Shown: one piece after another, positions 8,175-15,808 of the stretch | Position numbering within the stretch: position 1 is the stretch's first letter | How the letters are laid out: every line of letters starts with the position of its first letter | Assembly (NCBI GenBank): GCA_023896275.1 | Contig: MLDA01000004.1 | Span: forward strand, 62,001-126,000 | Direction of reading: 5' to 3' | Source of the DNA: Kocuria rosea subsp. polaris | GTDB taxonomy: Bacteria > Actinomycetota > Actinomycetes > Actinomycetales > Micrococcaceae | Length of the DNA stretch: 64,000 nt | The notes under the pieces: model-generated | What the model was told of the DNA's origin: nothing | The model's input: only the letters and a program-made list of their open reading frames with translations | The model's database searches: none | Made by a program: the position numbers and the translations under genes

Positions 8175-8561
8175 ATGACACCTGGCGCCTATAAATACGT
8201 CTCCAGCGCCGCCTACGCGGTGGCGATGGCGAGCGTCGCCCTGACGCCGTCCCTGGGCATCGTCGTCACGAGTGTCGTTGCGGGGCTGGCCCTCGTCGTG
8301 GTGGTCGGTATGCCATTGGCTTACCGGGAGATCCGCGACCGCTATGCCGCCCCCGGGCTCCACGCCGGCGACGGGCTGTTGCTGCCGTTCGCTGTGGCCA
8401 TCGCCGCTGCTTTCATTGCCCGCAGTGATCCCGGGATCTGGAACCTCGGACTCGGGGCGTTGACGCTCGTCGTCTCCTGGTTCATGGGGTTGAGCTTCTG
8501 GCGTCAGGCGCTCGACCGCGCCGACAAGGCGCGCCGAGGCGAAGCCGAGGCCGACGCGTAG
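8175..8561 (+). CDS. Small multipass membrane protein, paralogue of its neighbour
   Basis: A 128-residue protein with about four membrane helices and a charged C-terminus (ADKARRGEAEADA). AYKYVSSAAYAVAMASVAL at the N-terminus lines up with the preceding gene. GAAGGG lies a few bases before the ATG. Function unknown. Confidence 0.68.
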   Translation: MTPGAYKYVSSAAYAVAMASVALTPSLGIVVTSVVAGLALVVVVGMPLAYREIRDRYAAPGLHAGDGLLLPFAVAIAAAFIARSDPGIWNLGLGALTLVVSWFMGLSFWRQALDRADKARRGEAEADA

Positions 8562-8573
8562 TCGGCCTCCGCG

Positions 8574-9908
8574 CTAGAGGCCGAGGAGGTCTTCGATCGG
8601 CTCCAGCAACGAGCCGGAGGGGTCCTGGCTGGGGCTGACCGAGGACTCGACGACCGGGGCGTCCGCGGTGGAGTCCTCGGCTTCGACGGGAGGCGCGGTC
8701 GTCTTGCTGGTTGGCGAGGGTTTTGGCTTCGGGGACGACTTGCTGGTCGGTGCGGGTGTCGGTGTCGCGGTGCTCGTGCGCGTCGGCTCCGGAGCGGGCT
8801 GGGTCGGCGTCGGGGACTCCGATGCTGCCGGCGGTTCGGTCTCCGCCGGAGGGGTGGACGGGCTGGGCGTGGATGACTCCGACGGCTTGGGTTTGGGCGA
8901 AGAAGACTCTGATGGCTTGGGTTTCGGCGACGCGGAAGGCTTCGGCTTGGGTGCGGGGCTCTGCGACGGCGAGGGGGAAGCGCTGGGTGACGGCGTCGCG
9001 CTCGGCTTCTTGCTCGGCGACGGCGAGGGCTTCGGGGTCGAGGAACCGGCCGGGACCAGCGACTCGTTGCTGGCGGCATCGCGCGGCGGGTTGATGGAAT
9101 TGCGTAGCCGCTCGCGTTCTTCCGGGGACAACGGAACCGGCTGCCCGGGCACACGCGGCACGTAGTAGGCGGGGTCGGTCCACTTGCCGTTCCGGTACAC
9201 CTCGAAGTGAACGTGGCAGCCCGTCGAATTGCCCGTGGTGCCGGCCAGCGCGATGAGGTCGCCCTGCCTGACCTTGTCGCCGACCTTCGCGACGAGGCGG
9301 GAGTTGTGGCTGTAGGCGGTCTCGGTACCGCTGCCGTGATCGATGCGGACGCGGTATCCGGAGTGGCCGGCCCACGCCGACTGGGTGACCGTTCCGGCCT
9401 CCGACGCTCGGACGGGGGTGCCGCACGGGACCGCGTAGTCCTGTCCGATGTGGATATGCGACCCGGGGCCGGTGGGATTCTTTCGCCATCCGAAGAGGCT
9501 CGTCAGCCGGAAATTCGCCACCGGGTGCGCCAGCTTGAGCTCGCCGGGCAGACCGGCCTCGGCGCCCTCCCACTCGACGGCAGTGACGGCGTTCTTAATC
9601 GACTCGCCGTCGGCCGCGCTGCCATCGGCGAGGATCTCCGGCCGTTCGACCACGATCTTTCCGTCGGAGCCGACCACCACCGGGGAAACGGTGAAAGGTT
9701 CGGGGTTGCGCGGGACGTCCACGGCGGCCATGCCGGCCTCGCGCGCGGGTTCAAAGGAGAGGCCGATCGCCGAGGGACCGGATAGCACCGCCAGCGACAT
9801 GCCGAGGACCGCGATGGTGGAAACACTTCGTGCGGTGACGGCGGGAGAGAGAACATGTTTGGGCACATCTCTGTGTCGTCCGTGATCCGGCTTCGACGAG
9901 TCTGCCAT
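8574..9908 (-). CDS. Secreted M23 family metallopeptidase with Pro/Ser-rich tail
   Basis: A 444-residue cell-wall endopeptidase. A hydrophobic segment near 28-50 acts as signal or anchor. The LytM/M23 domain (about 128-250) has the zinc motif HxxxD (His153, Asp157) and HxH (His232, His234), with the GTTGNSTGCHVHFEV block. Beyond about residue 285 it becomes a low-complexity tail of Pro, Ser, Lys and Thr (PKPKPSESS-type repeats), probably a wall-spanning region. AGGGA precedes the ATG. The 180-base gap upstream has a small hairpin CTCAG-AGTTTA-CTGAG (read on the minus strand) but nothing I can assign. Confidence 0.88.
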   Translation of the reverse strand: MADSSKPDHGRHRDVPKHVLSPAVTARSVSTIAVLGMSLAVLSGPSAIGLSFEPAREAGMAAVDVPRNPEPFTVSPVVVGSDGKIVVERPEILADGSAADGESIKNAVTAVEWEGAEAGLPGELKLAHPVANFRLTSLFGWRKNPTGPGSHIHIGQDYAVPCGTPVRASEAGTVTQSAWAGHSGYRVRIDHGSGTETAYSHNSRLVAKVGDKVRQGDLIALAGTTGNSTGCHVHFEVYRNGKWTDPAYYVPRVPGQPVPLSPEERERLRNSINPPRDAASNESLVPAGSSTPKPSPSPSKKPSATPSPSASPSPSQSPAPKPKPSASPKPKPSESSSPKPKPSESSTPSPSTPPAETEPPAASESPTPTQPAPEPTRTSTATPTPAPTSKSSPKPKPSPTSKTTAPPVEAEDSTADAPVVESSVSPSQDPSGSLLEPIEDLLGL

Positions 9909-10087
9909 TGTTATCCCTGCCCAACGCTGGTGCCCGAAAATAACGATCCGGGGTCCACGCTAGTCACGTTTCGGACACATAGCCATAGTTTCTCAGTAAA
10001 CTCTGAGCAAAAGACGTCGATGCGTCATGGCGGCCGTTCTGCAGTGCGTCGAAACCGGGCCGGAGGGAGCGACTGGGCCCGCCGGGA

Positions 10088-11078
10088 TCAGGCGCCGATG
10101 AGCAGGGATTCGCCGACGTCGGCCCGCCGGTAGAAGACCTCCCGGCCGGTACGCAAGGACGCGGTCAGGCCGCCCTCGGACATCACCTTCAGGTGGGTAT
10201 TAACGGTCGCGGGGGCGAGATCGAGCGCGCAGGCGAGCTGCGTCGTCGTCATCGGCACGTCCAACTGCGCGAGGATCTGCGCGCGCGTGCGGCCGAGCAG
10301 CTTGGCCAGCGGGGCTGTCGGCGTCGGTGAGGCGGTCTCCCACAGTCGCCCCACGCCGCGGGGCGCGTACGTCAGTGTGGGGACGAACGGGGCGACGTTC
10401 AGGACCAGTGTCTCCGGCCAGATGAACGCGTTGGGCACGAGGATCAGCCCGCTGCCCGGTGCGGGATGGCCGGTGGCGTCGCAGTCGCGCATGATCTCCA
10501 GGCCGTCGGCGGTGGGGACCACGCTGGGATGCAGCGACTTGAAGACCTCGTGGATGCCGTGGCGGGAGAGCTGAGCGAGGCGCCATTCGATGTCAGCCAG
10601 TTGCAGTGAGCGCAGGCGCGGCCACCAGGGCTCGATCGCCAGCTCCCAGTACCAATCGAGCGCCGCGACGATGTGCGCGATGCCGGCCGGCAGGTCCCGA
10701 AGCAGCCGGTCGACGGTCTCGACGACGCGGGGCACCGGGTCGAATCGGCGCACGTACTCGAGATTGTCCCGCCAGATCTCCGGCTCGACGGCGGCCACAT
10801 CCGCCAGCGAGTCCGCGAACGTGCCGTGCCGGACCGGCGTGGGGGTGAGCGCGTCCGCCATGTAGCCGCGGGGGGCGGACCACCGTGCTGAGGATGTCCA
10901 GGTAGCGCGCCTTCTCCGGTTCGGGGGAGGCCGCCAGCGCCGTGCGCGTCGCGTCGACCCAGGGCCGGTGGATTGTCGGCTGGCGCTGCAGGGCGCGGAT
11001 GCTCGCGGCGGTCTCCCAGAGGGGAGAGGACTCGAAGCGGACCCGCGTCAGATCCTCGGACGTCAGTCGGATGTGCAT
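10088..11078 (-). pseudogene. Winged-helix (ArsR-type) transcriptional regulator, broken by a frameshift
   Basis: Two frames together make one protein of about 330 residues. The N-terminal piece starts at 11078 (MHIRLTSEDLTRVRFESSPLW, a typical start for this actinobacterial family) and runs through LDILSTVVRPP; the remainder, from RGYMADALTPTP to the C-terminal helix-turn-helix (MTTTQLACALDLAPATVNTHLKVM, about 210-233 of the second piece), is in another frame. The switch falls in a run of six G at 10870-10875; removing one base restores a single frame reading RPRGYMADALTP. A truncated product could start at the internal ATG at 10861. Either a real mutation or a homopolymer sequencing error. 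Confidence 0.75.
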
Positions 11079-11084
11079 GGGATC

Positions 11085-11090
11085 AGCGTA
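11085..11090 (-). promoter_or_regulatory. Leaderless -10 element for the broken regulator
   Basis: On the minus strand TACGCT is followed by GATCCC and the ATG at 11078: the same six-base spacing seen at other leaderless genes here. Confidence 0.45.
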
Positions 11091-11170
11091 GGCCGCGGCC
11101 TACGGCGGAGCGAGGATTCGGGCTGGGCCGAATCGTGGCGGTTCTGGGTTGGGGCACGGACGCTGGGTGC

Positions 11171-11410
11171 ATGACCACGAACAACGCATTCACCCCGCAC
11201 CCATCCGCCCCCGCACTCTCGACTCGAGCGTCGCGACCGGTCAGCCCGACTCGGCAGCGCCGGGAATCCAGAACGCTGAGCGCGCTGCGCGGCGTCGGGC
11301 GCTTCTTTCGAGCGAACTGGACCCGGGCCGCCGCTCAGGAGTCCGAGTACTTGCTGCTGCGCGAGGAGAACCTGCGCAAGTACTGGGAGGCCGCAGGCGG
11401 GCGGATGTGA
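11171..11410 (+). CDS. Small hypothetical protein
   Basis: A 79-residue protein, divergent from the broken regulator. The N-terminal half is Ser/Thr/Arg/Pro-rich and disordered in character; the C-terminal half (RFFRANWTRAAAQESEYLLLREENLRKYWEAAGG) is likely helical. No clear ribosome site; GACGCT lies six bases upstream of the ATG and could serve as a leaderless -10. No family recognised. Confidence 0.45.
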   Translation: MTTNNAFTPHPSAPALSTRASRPVSPTRQRRESRTLSALRGVGRFFRANWTRAAAQESEYLLLREENLRKYWEAAGGRM

Positions 11411-11436
11411 GTGGGGTGCCACCAGGACGAGGCGGA

Positions 11437-12732
11437 TCACGCCGAGGTCTCGGCCTCGCAACCCTCGTCGCCCCGGCGAGCCGCCCGGCGACGGCGGGCT
11501 CGATCGAGCGCAGCCATGGTCGGTGTGGCGGCTACCCCGTGGATCAGGACTGAGCCGAGGACGACGAGCGAGACGATTGCCCACAAGTGGTCCGCGCCCG
11601 CGAACTCGCCGTTCTCCAGAGCGTACGCCACGTAGAACAGGGAACCGACGCCGCGCACGCCGAAGAACGAGACCACGGCGCGCTCGCGGGGGCCGGTCTT
11701 GCCGGGAGTGAGGCCGATCCACCCAGCCAGCGGCCGGATCACCAGCAGCACCACGGCGGCGAACGCGTAGTCGGCGAGCGTGAGCGACTCGAGGATCCCA
11801 CGGGCCACCGCGCCGCCGAGGAGCACCAGGACGACGACGGTCAGCAGCCGCTCGACCTGCTCTACGAAGGTGTGGAGGATGGAGTGGAGGCCGTGGGACT
11901 GATCGCCGGCACGTATCGTGCACGCACACACGAAGACAGCGATGAAGCCGTACCCCTCGGCGACCTCGGCCACGCCGTAGGCGAGGAAGGTGGCGCCCAG
12001 AGCGATGAAGCCGTCGGCGCGATCGGTCAGGCCGATCCGCTCCGACACGGCCGAGAAAAACAGGCGACGCAGCAGCCAGCCCGCGCCGAGACCGACGATT
12101 ACGCCGACGGAGAGACGCCACAGCACGTCGACCAAAAGCCACTCGCCGAGCCATCCACTCGGCGCGAGTCCGACCAGGCTGATGGCGATCGCAGCGTACG
12201 TGAACGGAAAGGCGAGACCGTCGTTGAGCCCCGCCTCCGATGTGACGGCGAAGCGGGCCTCGTCGTCGCCGTGCTCGTCCTCCGTGAGCGGCTCGCTCAC
12301 CTGAACCTCGCCGGCGAGGACCGGGTCGGTGGGCGCGAGTGCGGCTGCCAGCAGCGCCGCCCCGGCGACGCCGACTCCGAGTCCCCACCATCCGAGGAGC
12401 GCCACGGCGATGATCGAGAGCGGCATCGTGATCGCTAGCAGGCGCCATGTTGTCGCCCACGTGCGCCACCGGAACCGACGGTTGATCGCGAGTCCCGCGC
12501 CCATCAGCGACACGATGACGCACAGCTCGGTGAGGTGGACGGCGAACTCTGGATGCTGGAGCGAATCAGGATCCGGCAGATCGCGGAAAAGCGCGAATGT
12601 GCCGACACCGGCTGCAACGAAGACGATCGGCATGGAGACCGGGGCCTTCCGGAGCAGGCTCGGCAGGAGTGCAGCGACGAGGGTCGCGACACTGGCTGCG
12701 AGGTACAGCAGCCCGACGGGGTCGAGTGACAT
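11437..12732 (-). CDS. Cation:proton antiporter (CPA1, Na+/H+ exchanger type)
   Basis: A 431-residue integral membrane protein with about 12 helices. The Na+/H+ exchanger core LAPTDPVLAGEV (ion-binding Asp) and ARFAVTSEAGLNDGLAFPF are visible around 140-190. It should exchange Na+ or K+ for H+ and help pH and salt balance. It is flanked on one side by the frameshifted regulator and on the other by a decayed copy of the same regulator family. Confidence 0.88.
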   Translation of the reverse strand: MSLDPVGLLYLAASVATLVAALLPSLLRKAPVSMPIVFVAAGVGTFALFRDLPDPDSLQHPEFAVHLTELCVIVSLMGAGLAINRRFRWRTWATTWRLLAITMPLSIIAVALLGWWGLGVGVAGAALLAAALAPTDPVLAGEVQVSEPLTEDEHGDDEARFAVTSEAGLNDGLAFPFTYAAIAISLVGLAPSGWLGEWLLVDVLWRLSVGVIVGLGAGWLLRRLFFSAVSERIGLTDRADGFIALGATFLAYGVAEVAEGYGFIAVFVCACTIRAGDQSHGLHSILHTFVEQVERLLTVVVLVLLGGAVARGILESLTLADYAFAAVVLLVIRPLAGWIGLTPGKTGPRERAVVSFFGVRGVGSLFYVAYALENGEFAGADHLWAIVSLVVLGSVLIHGVAATPTMAALDRARRRRAARRGDEGCEAETSA

Positions 12733-12801
12733 CGTGATCCTTCCGGAAGCGGCCGTTCACCTCTGAAGGCACCCGGGTGCGCGGTGATTGGCCCGGCCCC
12801 G

Positions 12802-12902
12802 GGCCAGGAGAACGCGTTGGGCACGAGGGCCAGGCCGCTACCGGGGCGGGGTATCCGGCGGCGGCGCCGTCGCACATGATCTCCATGGCACCGGGGGTGG
12901 GG
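12802..12902 (-). pseudogene. Decayed fragment of a second winged-helix regulator
   Basis: This stretch matches 10416-10517 inside the frameshifted regulator at about 80% of bases with one single-base gap (my hand alignment; an 18-base block AACGCGTTGGGCACGAGG is identical). Translated on the minus strand it gives MEIMCDGAAAGYPAP and, after a frame change, GSGLALVPNAFSWPG, matching LEIMRDCDATGHPAP and GSGLILVPNAFIWPE in the other copy. Only the middle of the gene remains. It fills much of the 306-base stretch between the antiporter and the hydrolase. Confidence 0.75.
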
Positions 12903-13038
12903 AGGCGTTGCAGCCCGTTGCGGGACTGAAGCGGGTCGTCGCCCAGCCTGCTCGGCACCGCCCCGAATGGTTGTGTTTCGCCACCGGTTCTGCCTAGACT
13001 GAAACTGCTCGTAAAAGACGACCAGTTTGGAGAAGTCC

Positions 13039-13797
13039 GTGCTTACGTCAACCGTAAAAGCCATTCTGGTGCCCGGGGCCTGGATGGGAGGGTGGATCTG
13101 GGAACCGACCGCTCGGCGCCTGCGAGGCCGAGGCATCGATGCCGAGGCGATCACCCTTCGCGGTCTCGAGCCCGGCCTGTCCGCTGCCGACATCGCCCTT
13201 GTCCGCCTCGACGACCACGTTCAGCAGGTCGTCCAGCGCGTTAGAAGCGAGCCGGGCCCCGTTGTTCTCGTCTCACACTCCTACTCCGGTATGGTCACCG
13301 CGTCTGCGGCGGACTGCCTCGGTGATCGGGTGATCGGGAACGTCCATATCGGTGCATTCATCGCGAGATCCGGACGCTCACTGCTCGACGACTGGGGTGG
13401 GTCACGTGACGAACGCGCGCAGGAGCGAGCCGACATTGAGGCTGCGGGTAACCTGTGGCTCGCCCCGAGCCGCGAGATGCTCGACTTCGAGGCCGATCTC
13501 CCACCCGGCGACCGCGACGTCCTCGCTGAACGCTTCACGCCCCATCCGGGACTAACGATCCTCGACCGTGCCGAGTTGTCGACACGGGTCGAGGAACAGC
13601 CCTCGACGTACGTGGCACTCACGCCGAGCGGCGGCCTTGAAGAAGCGTGGCGCGACGCGCCGGCAGTAGCGAAGGCCGCCTCCGGGTGGCGGCGCAAGCA
13701 CATCGTCAGCGGGCACTGGCCGATGGTTTCCGCGTTCGACGCAACGGTCGAGCTGCTCGCGGACGAAATCCGCTATTACAGTGCAGCGGGGGTCTGA
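13039..13797 (+). CDS. Alpha/beta hydrolase
   Basis: A 252-residue hydrolase of the short esterase type: oxyanion-region motif VPGAWMGGWIWEP (11-23), nucleophile Ser81 in SHSYSGM, and a late His in SGHWPM (about 231). The GTG at 13039 is chosen because GGAGAAG precedes it; a TTG at 13027 is less likely. It is followed after three bases by an HxlR regulator, so the pair probably forms one unit. Substrate unknown. Confidence 0.85.
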   Translation: MLTSTVKAILVPGAWMGGWIWEPTARRLRGRGIDAEAITLRGLEPGLSAADIALVRLDDHVQQVVQRVRSEPGPVVLVSHSYSGMVTASAADCLGDRVIGNVHIGAFIARSGRSLLDDWGGSRDERAQERADIEAAGNLWLAPSREMLDFEADLPPGDRDVLAERFTPHPGLTILDRAELSTRVEEQPSTYVALTPSGGLEEAWRDAPAVAKAASGWRRKHIVSGHWPMVSAFDATVELLADEIRYYSAAGV

Positions 13798-13800
13798 TCC

Positions 13801-14217
13801 ATGGCGACGACCGGACGATCCGGCTGCCCGATCAATCTCGCTATCGAGCTCTTCGGCGACCGCTGGACGCTCCTCATCCTCCGCGACATAATTTTCGCGG
13901 ACCGCCGTCACTTCCGCGAGCTGTTGCGCGGTTCGGAGGAGAAGATCACCAGCAGTATTCTCGCCGACCGAATCGATCGCCTGGTTGCGGCCGGGATCCT
14001 GACCCGCGCGGATGATCCGACACACAAGCAGAAGGCCGTCTACAGTCTCACCAGCAGTGGCCTGGACCTCGTCCCCGTTCTCGCGACGATCGGGAACTGG
14101 GGGGCGACCCACTGCCCCGCGGAGCCTGACCGGGCCGCAGTGGCCCGCGCGTTGGACTACGAACTGCCCGCGTCGTGGGCAGCGTTGATGGACTCACTTC
14201 GGCTGGAACATCTTTGA
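13801..14217 (+). CDS. HxlR-family winged-helix transcriptional regulator
   Basis: A 138-residue regulator. The family signature is clear: GCPINLAIELFGDRWTLLILRDI (about 8-30), then FRELLRGSEEKITSSILADRIDRLVAAGI, the recognition helix region. The usual N-terminal Cys of redox-sensing HxlR proteins is present (Cys8). It lies three bases after the hydrolase and probably controls it in response to a small electrophile or other signal; this is inference. Confidence 0.9.
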   Translation: MATTGRSGCPINLAIELFGDRWTLLILRDIIFADRRHFRELLRGSEEKITSSILADRIDRLVAAGILTRADDPTHKQKAVYSLTSSGLDLVPVLATIGNWGATHCPAEPDRAAVARALDYELPASWAALMDSLRLEHL

Positions 14218-14272
14218 GCTGACCCGCTCGACACCGGATGGGAGCGGGGGTCTTGTCGTAAGGGGTGGCCTG

Positions 14273-14923
14273 ATGCCGGATCCGGCGACATACTGGTCCG
14301 TAATGGATCGGACGAGGGAAACAGGCGGCGGGACCGGCACCGGACGGGCAGGTGCCGCCGTCGTGCCCGGGGCGCAGCAGGCGGAGGCCCCGCGCTTCGC
14401 CGCGAACCTGCTGTGGATCTTCGCGGCCGGTTCGGCTGCGGCCGTCCTGCTCAACGGGGCTGCGCTCGAGGCCGGGCCATGGCTGTCGATGACCGCGAGC
14501 ATCTGCAGTTTCGTCCTGCCGCTGGCCCTCGCCGAAGCCGTGTTCCTCAGCACGCGGCGGCTGCCCGCGTACCGGGGCGTCGCGCTCATCGGTTTCCTCG
14601 TTGCCGGGGCCTGCATGCTCTTGGCGGGATGGGAGCTCTCACCGGTCCCGTTCTACGTCGCTGCCGCTCTGGTCATGTGGGGAGTGAAGCTCAAGCGCAC
14701 GCTCGTCGTGACCGGCGGCATGGTGACGCTCGCCGCGTGGTCGGCGCCGTGGCTGCTCGCCGGATGGGTCCGCTGGCCTCGCTACGCGGACTCCATGGAC
14801 AGCGGGTTCGAGGCTGGAATCAGTTACATCCAGCTGGTGCTGGGCGCCGGTGTCGCGGCCGCGCTCGGGCTCGCGGTGCTCGCCGTGATCCAGCGGCGCG
14901 CGGGCGTGCAGCCGGAAGGCTGA
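14273..14923 (+). CDS. Multipass membrane protein
   Basis: A 216-residue protein with about six hydrophobic helices after a short hydrophilic N-terminus (Gly/Thr/Arg-rich). AAGGGG precedes the ATG at 14273; an ATG at 14303 is the alternative. It shares the layout FAANLLWIFA ... AALGLAVLAVIQRR with the following gene (FAAALLWVFA ... VALAALAVLQRH), so the two are tandem paralogues. Function unknown. Confidence 0.68.
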   Translation: MPDPATYWSVMDRTRETGGGTGTGRAGAAVVPGAQQAEAPRFAANLLWIFAAGSAAAVLLNGAALEAGPWLSMTASICSFVLPLALAEAVFLSTRRLPAYRGVALIGFLVAGACMLLAGWELSPVPFYVAAALVMWGVKLKRTLVVTGGMVTLAAWSAPWLLAGWVRWPRYADSMDSGFEAGISYIQLVLGAGVAAALGLAVLAVIQRRAGVQPEG

Positions 14924-14981
14924 CCGAAGCGTTGCCGGCGGAGCGCTCGTCATCCCCGAGCGCGAGGGGCAGAATCGACCC

Positions 14982-15599
14982 ATGGGTGCCGAACACGTGG
15001 TGAACCGCAGGATGCAGGCCGGAACGAGTGCCGCGGCACCGATCACGTTTCCGGACCCGGAACCCCCGCAGGACGCGGGCCGGTTCGCCGCGGCGCTGCT
15101 GTGGGTGTTCGCCCTGGCGTACCTGCCCAATCTGGTCTGGCACGTGGCGGTGATGGCGATTCCGCCGTCGGAGCCCTTCGTGCCTTGGCCGCGCTGGCCG
15201 TCCTTTGTCACGGTTGCGGCTCCGTTGGCAGCGGCCGTGGCCGCCCTGGTGCTCACCCGGAGCTGCCCTCGAATGCGCAAGACCGCGATCGCGCTCGTCG
15301 CCGTCGCCTTGGCCGGGGCCGGTCTTTCGATGCTGACCGGCCAGGTCTCCCTGATCCTCACCGTCCAGCTTGTGTTCTGGGCGGTGGTGTTGCGCGAGCG
15401 GCTCGTCACGGTGGGGGCGGGCATCGCTTTCGCCGCGCTGGCGATCCCGGCGATCGTCTTTGAGGCATTAATGATGTTGCGCGGCGCCGCGTTTGGCCTC
15501 AGCGTCCTGTCCTGGGTCTCCGCAGTGGCGCCACCCGTCGCGCTCGCGGCGCTCGCCGTCCTCCAGCGTCACCGGACTCGGGACCTCGCTGCAGAGTAG
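14982..15599 (+). CDS. Multipass membrane protein, paralogue of its neighbour
   Basis: A 205-residue protein with about six helices. CAGAAT at 14970-14975 lies six bases before the ATG, so it may have its own leaderless transcript. Start (RFAAALLWVFALAYLPN) and end (LAALAVLQRHRTRDL) match the preceding gene in pattern. Function unknown. Confidence 0.66.
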   Translation: MGAEHVVNRRMQAGTSAAAPITFPDPEPPQDAGRFAAALLWVFALAYLPNLVWHVAVMAIPPSEPFVPWPRWPSFVTVAAPLAAAVAALVLTRSCPRMRKTAIALVAVALAGAGLSMLTGQVSLILTVQLVFWAVVLRERLVTVGAGIAFAALAIPAIVFEALMMLRGAAFGLSVLSWVSAVAPPVALAALAVLQRHRTRDLAAE

Positions 15600-15630
15600 T
15601 CCGCGGGCCAGGGCGGCCATGTCTCCTCGT

Positions 15631-15680
15631 ATGACGTCATCCGGCGTGGTTCTTCGTCTCGGCTTGTCATATGACGTCGT
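15631..15680 (+). promoter_or_regulatory. Two ATGACGTC boxes 40 bp apart, putative operator pair
   Basis: ATGACGTCAT, a perfect palindrome, lies at 15631-15640, and ATGACGTCGT at 15671-15680. Exact 40-base spacing puts both on nearly the same face of the helix. They lie just upstream of the S-box leader, where the promoter must be. The binding protein is unknown. Confidence 0.5.
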
Positions 15681-15706
15681 TCTATGGCCCAATAGTTTTG
15701 AACAAA

Positions 15707-15800
15707 CCATCCAGAGCGGCCGAGAGATCTGGCTCGAAGACGCCGCAGCAACCCCCAACCGGTTTCCGGGGCGGGAAGGTGCTCACGCCAGAACCGATGG
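15707..15800 (+). promoter_or_regulatory. S-box (SAM-I) riboswitch
   Basis: P1 is closed by CCATC (15707-15711) and GATGG (15796-15800). Inside are the conserved blocks AGAGCGGCCGAGAGAT, CTGGCTCGAAGACGCC, GCAGCAACC and AAGGTGCTCACGCC, in S-box order, with a GC hairpin (CCCC ... GGGG) between the last two. The ribosome site GGAGG (15799-15803) starts within the 3' strand of P1 and the ATG follows at 15809, so SAM binding should hide the ribosome site and shut off translation. The downstream gene is a sulfur-acquisition type enzyme, which fits. Confidence 0.85.
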
Positions 15801-15808
15801 AGGCTTTA

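Noticed and set aside
9909-10087. Possible c-di-AMP (ydaO) riboswitch before the M23 peptidase gene
   Set aside because: Such leaders often precede wall hydrolases in actinobacteria, but the conserved blocks are not present; only a small hairpin is seen.
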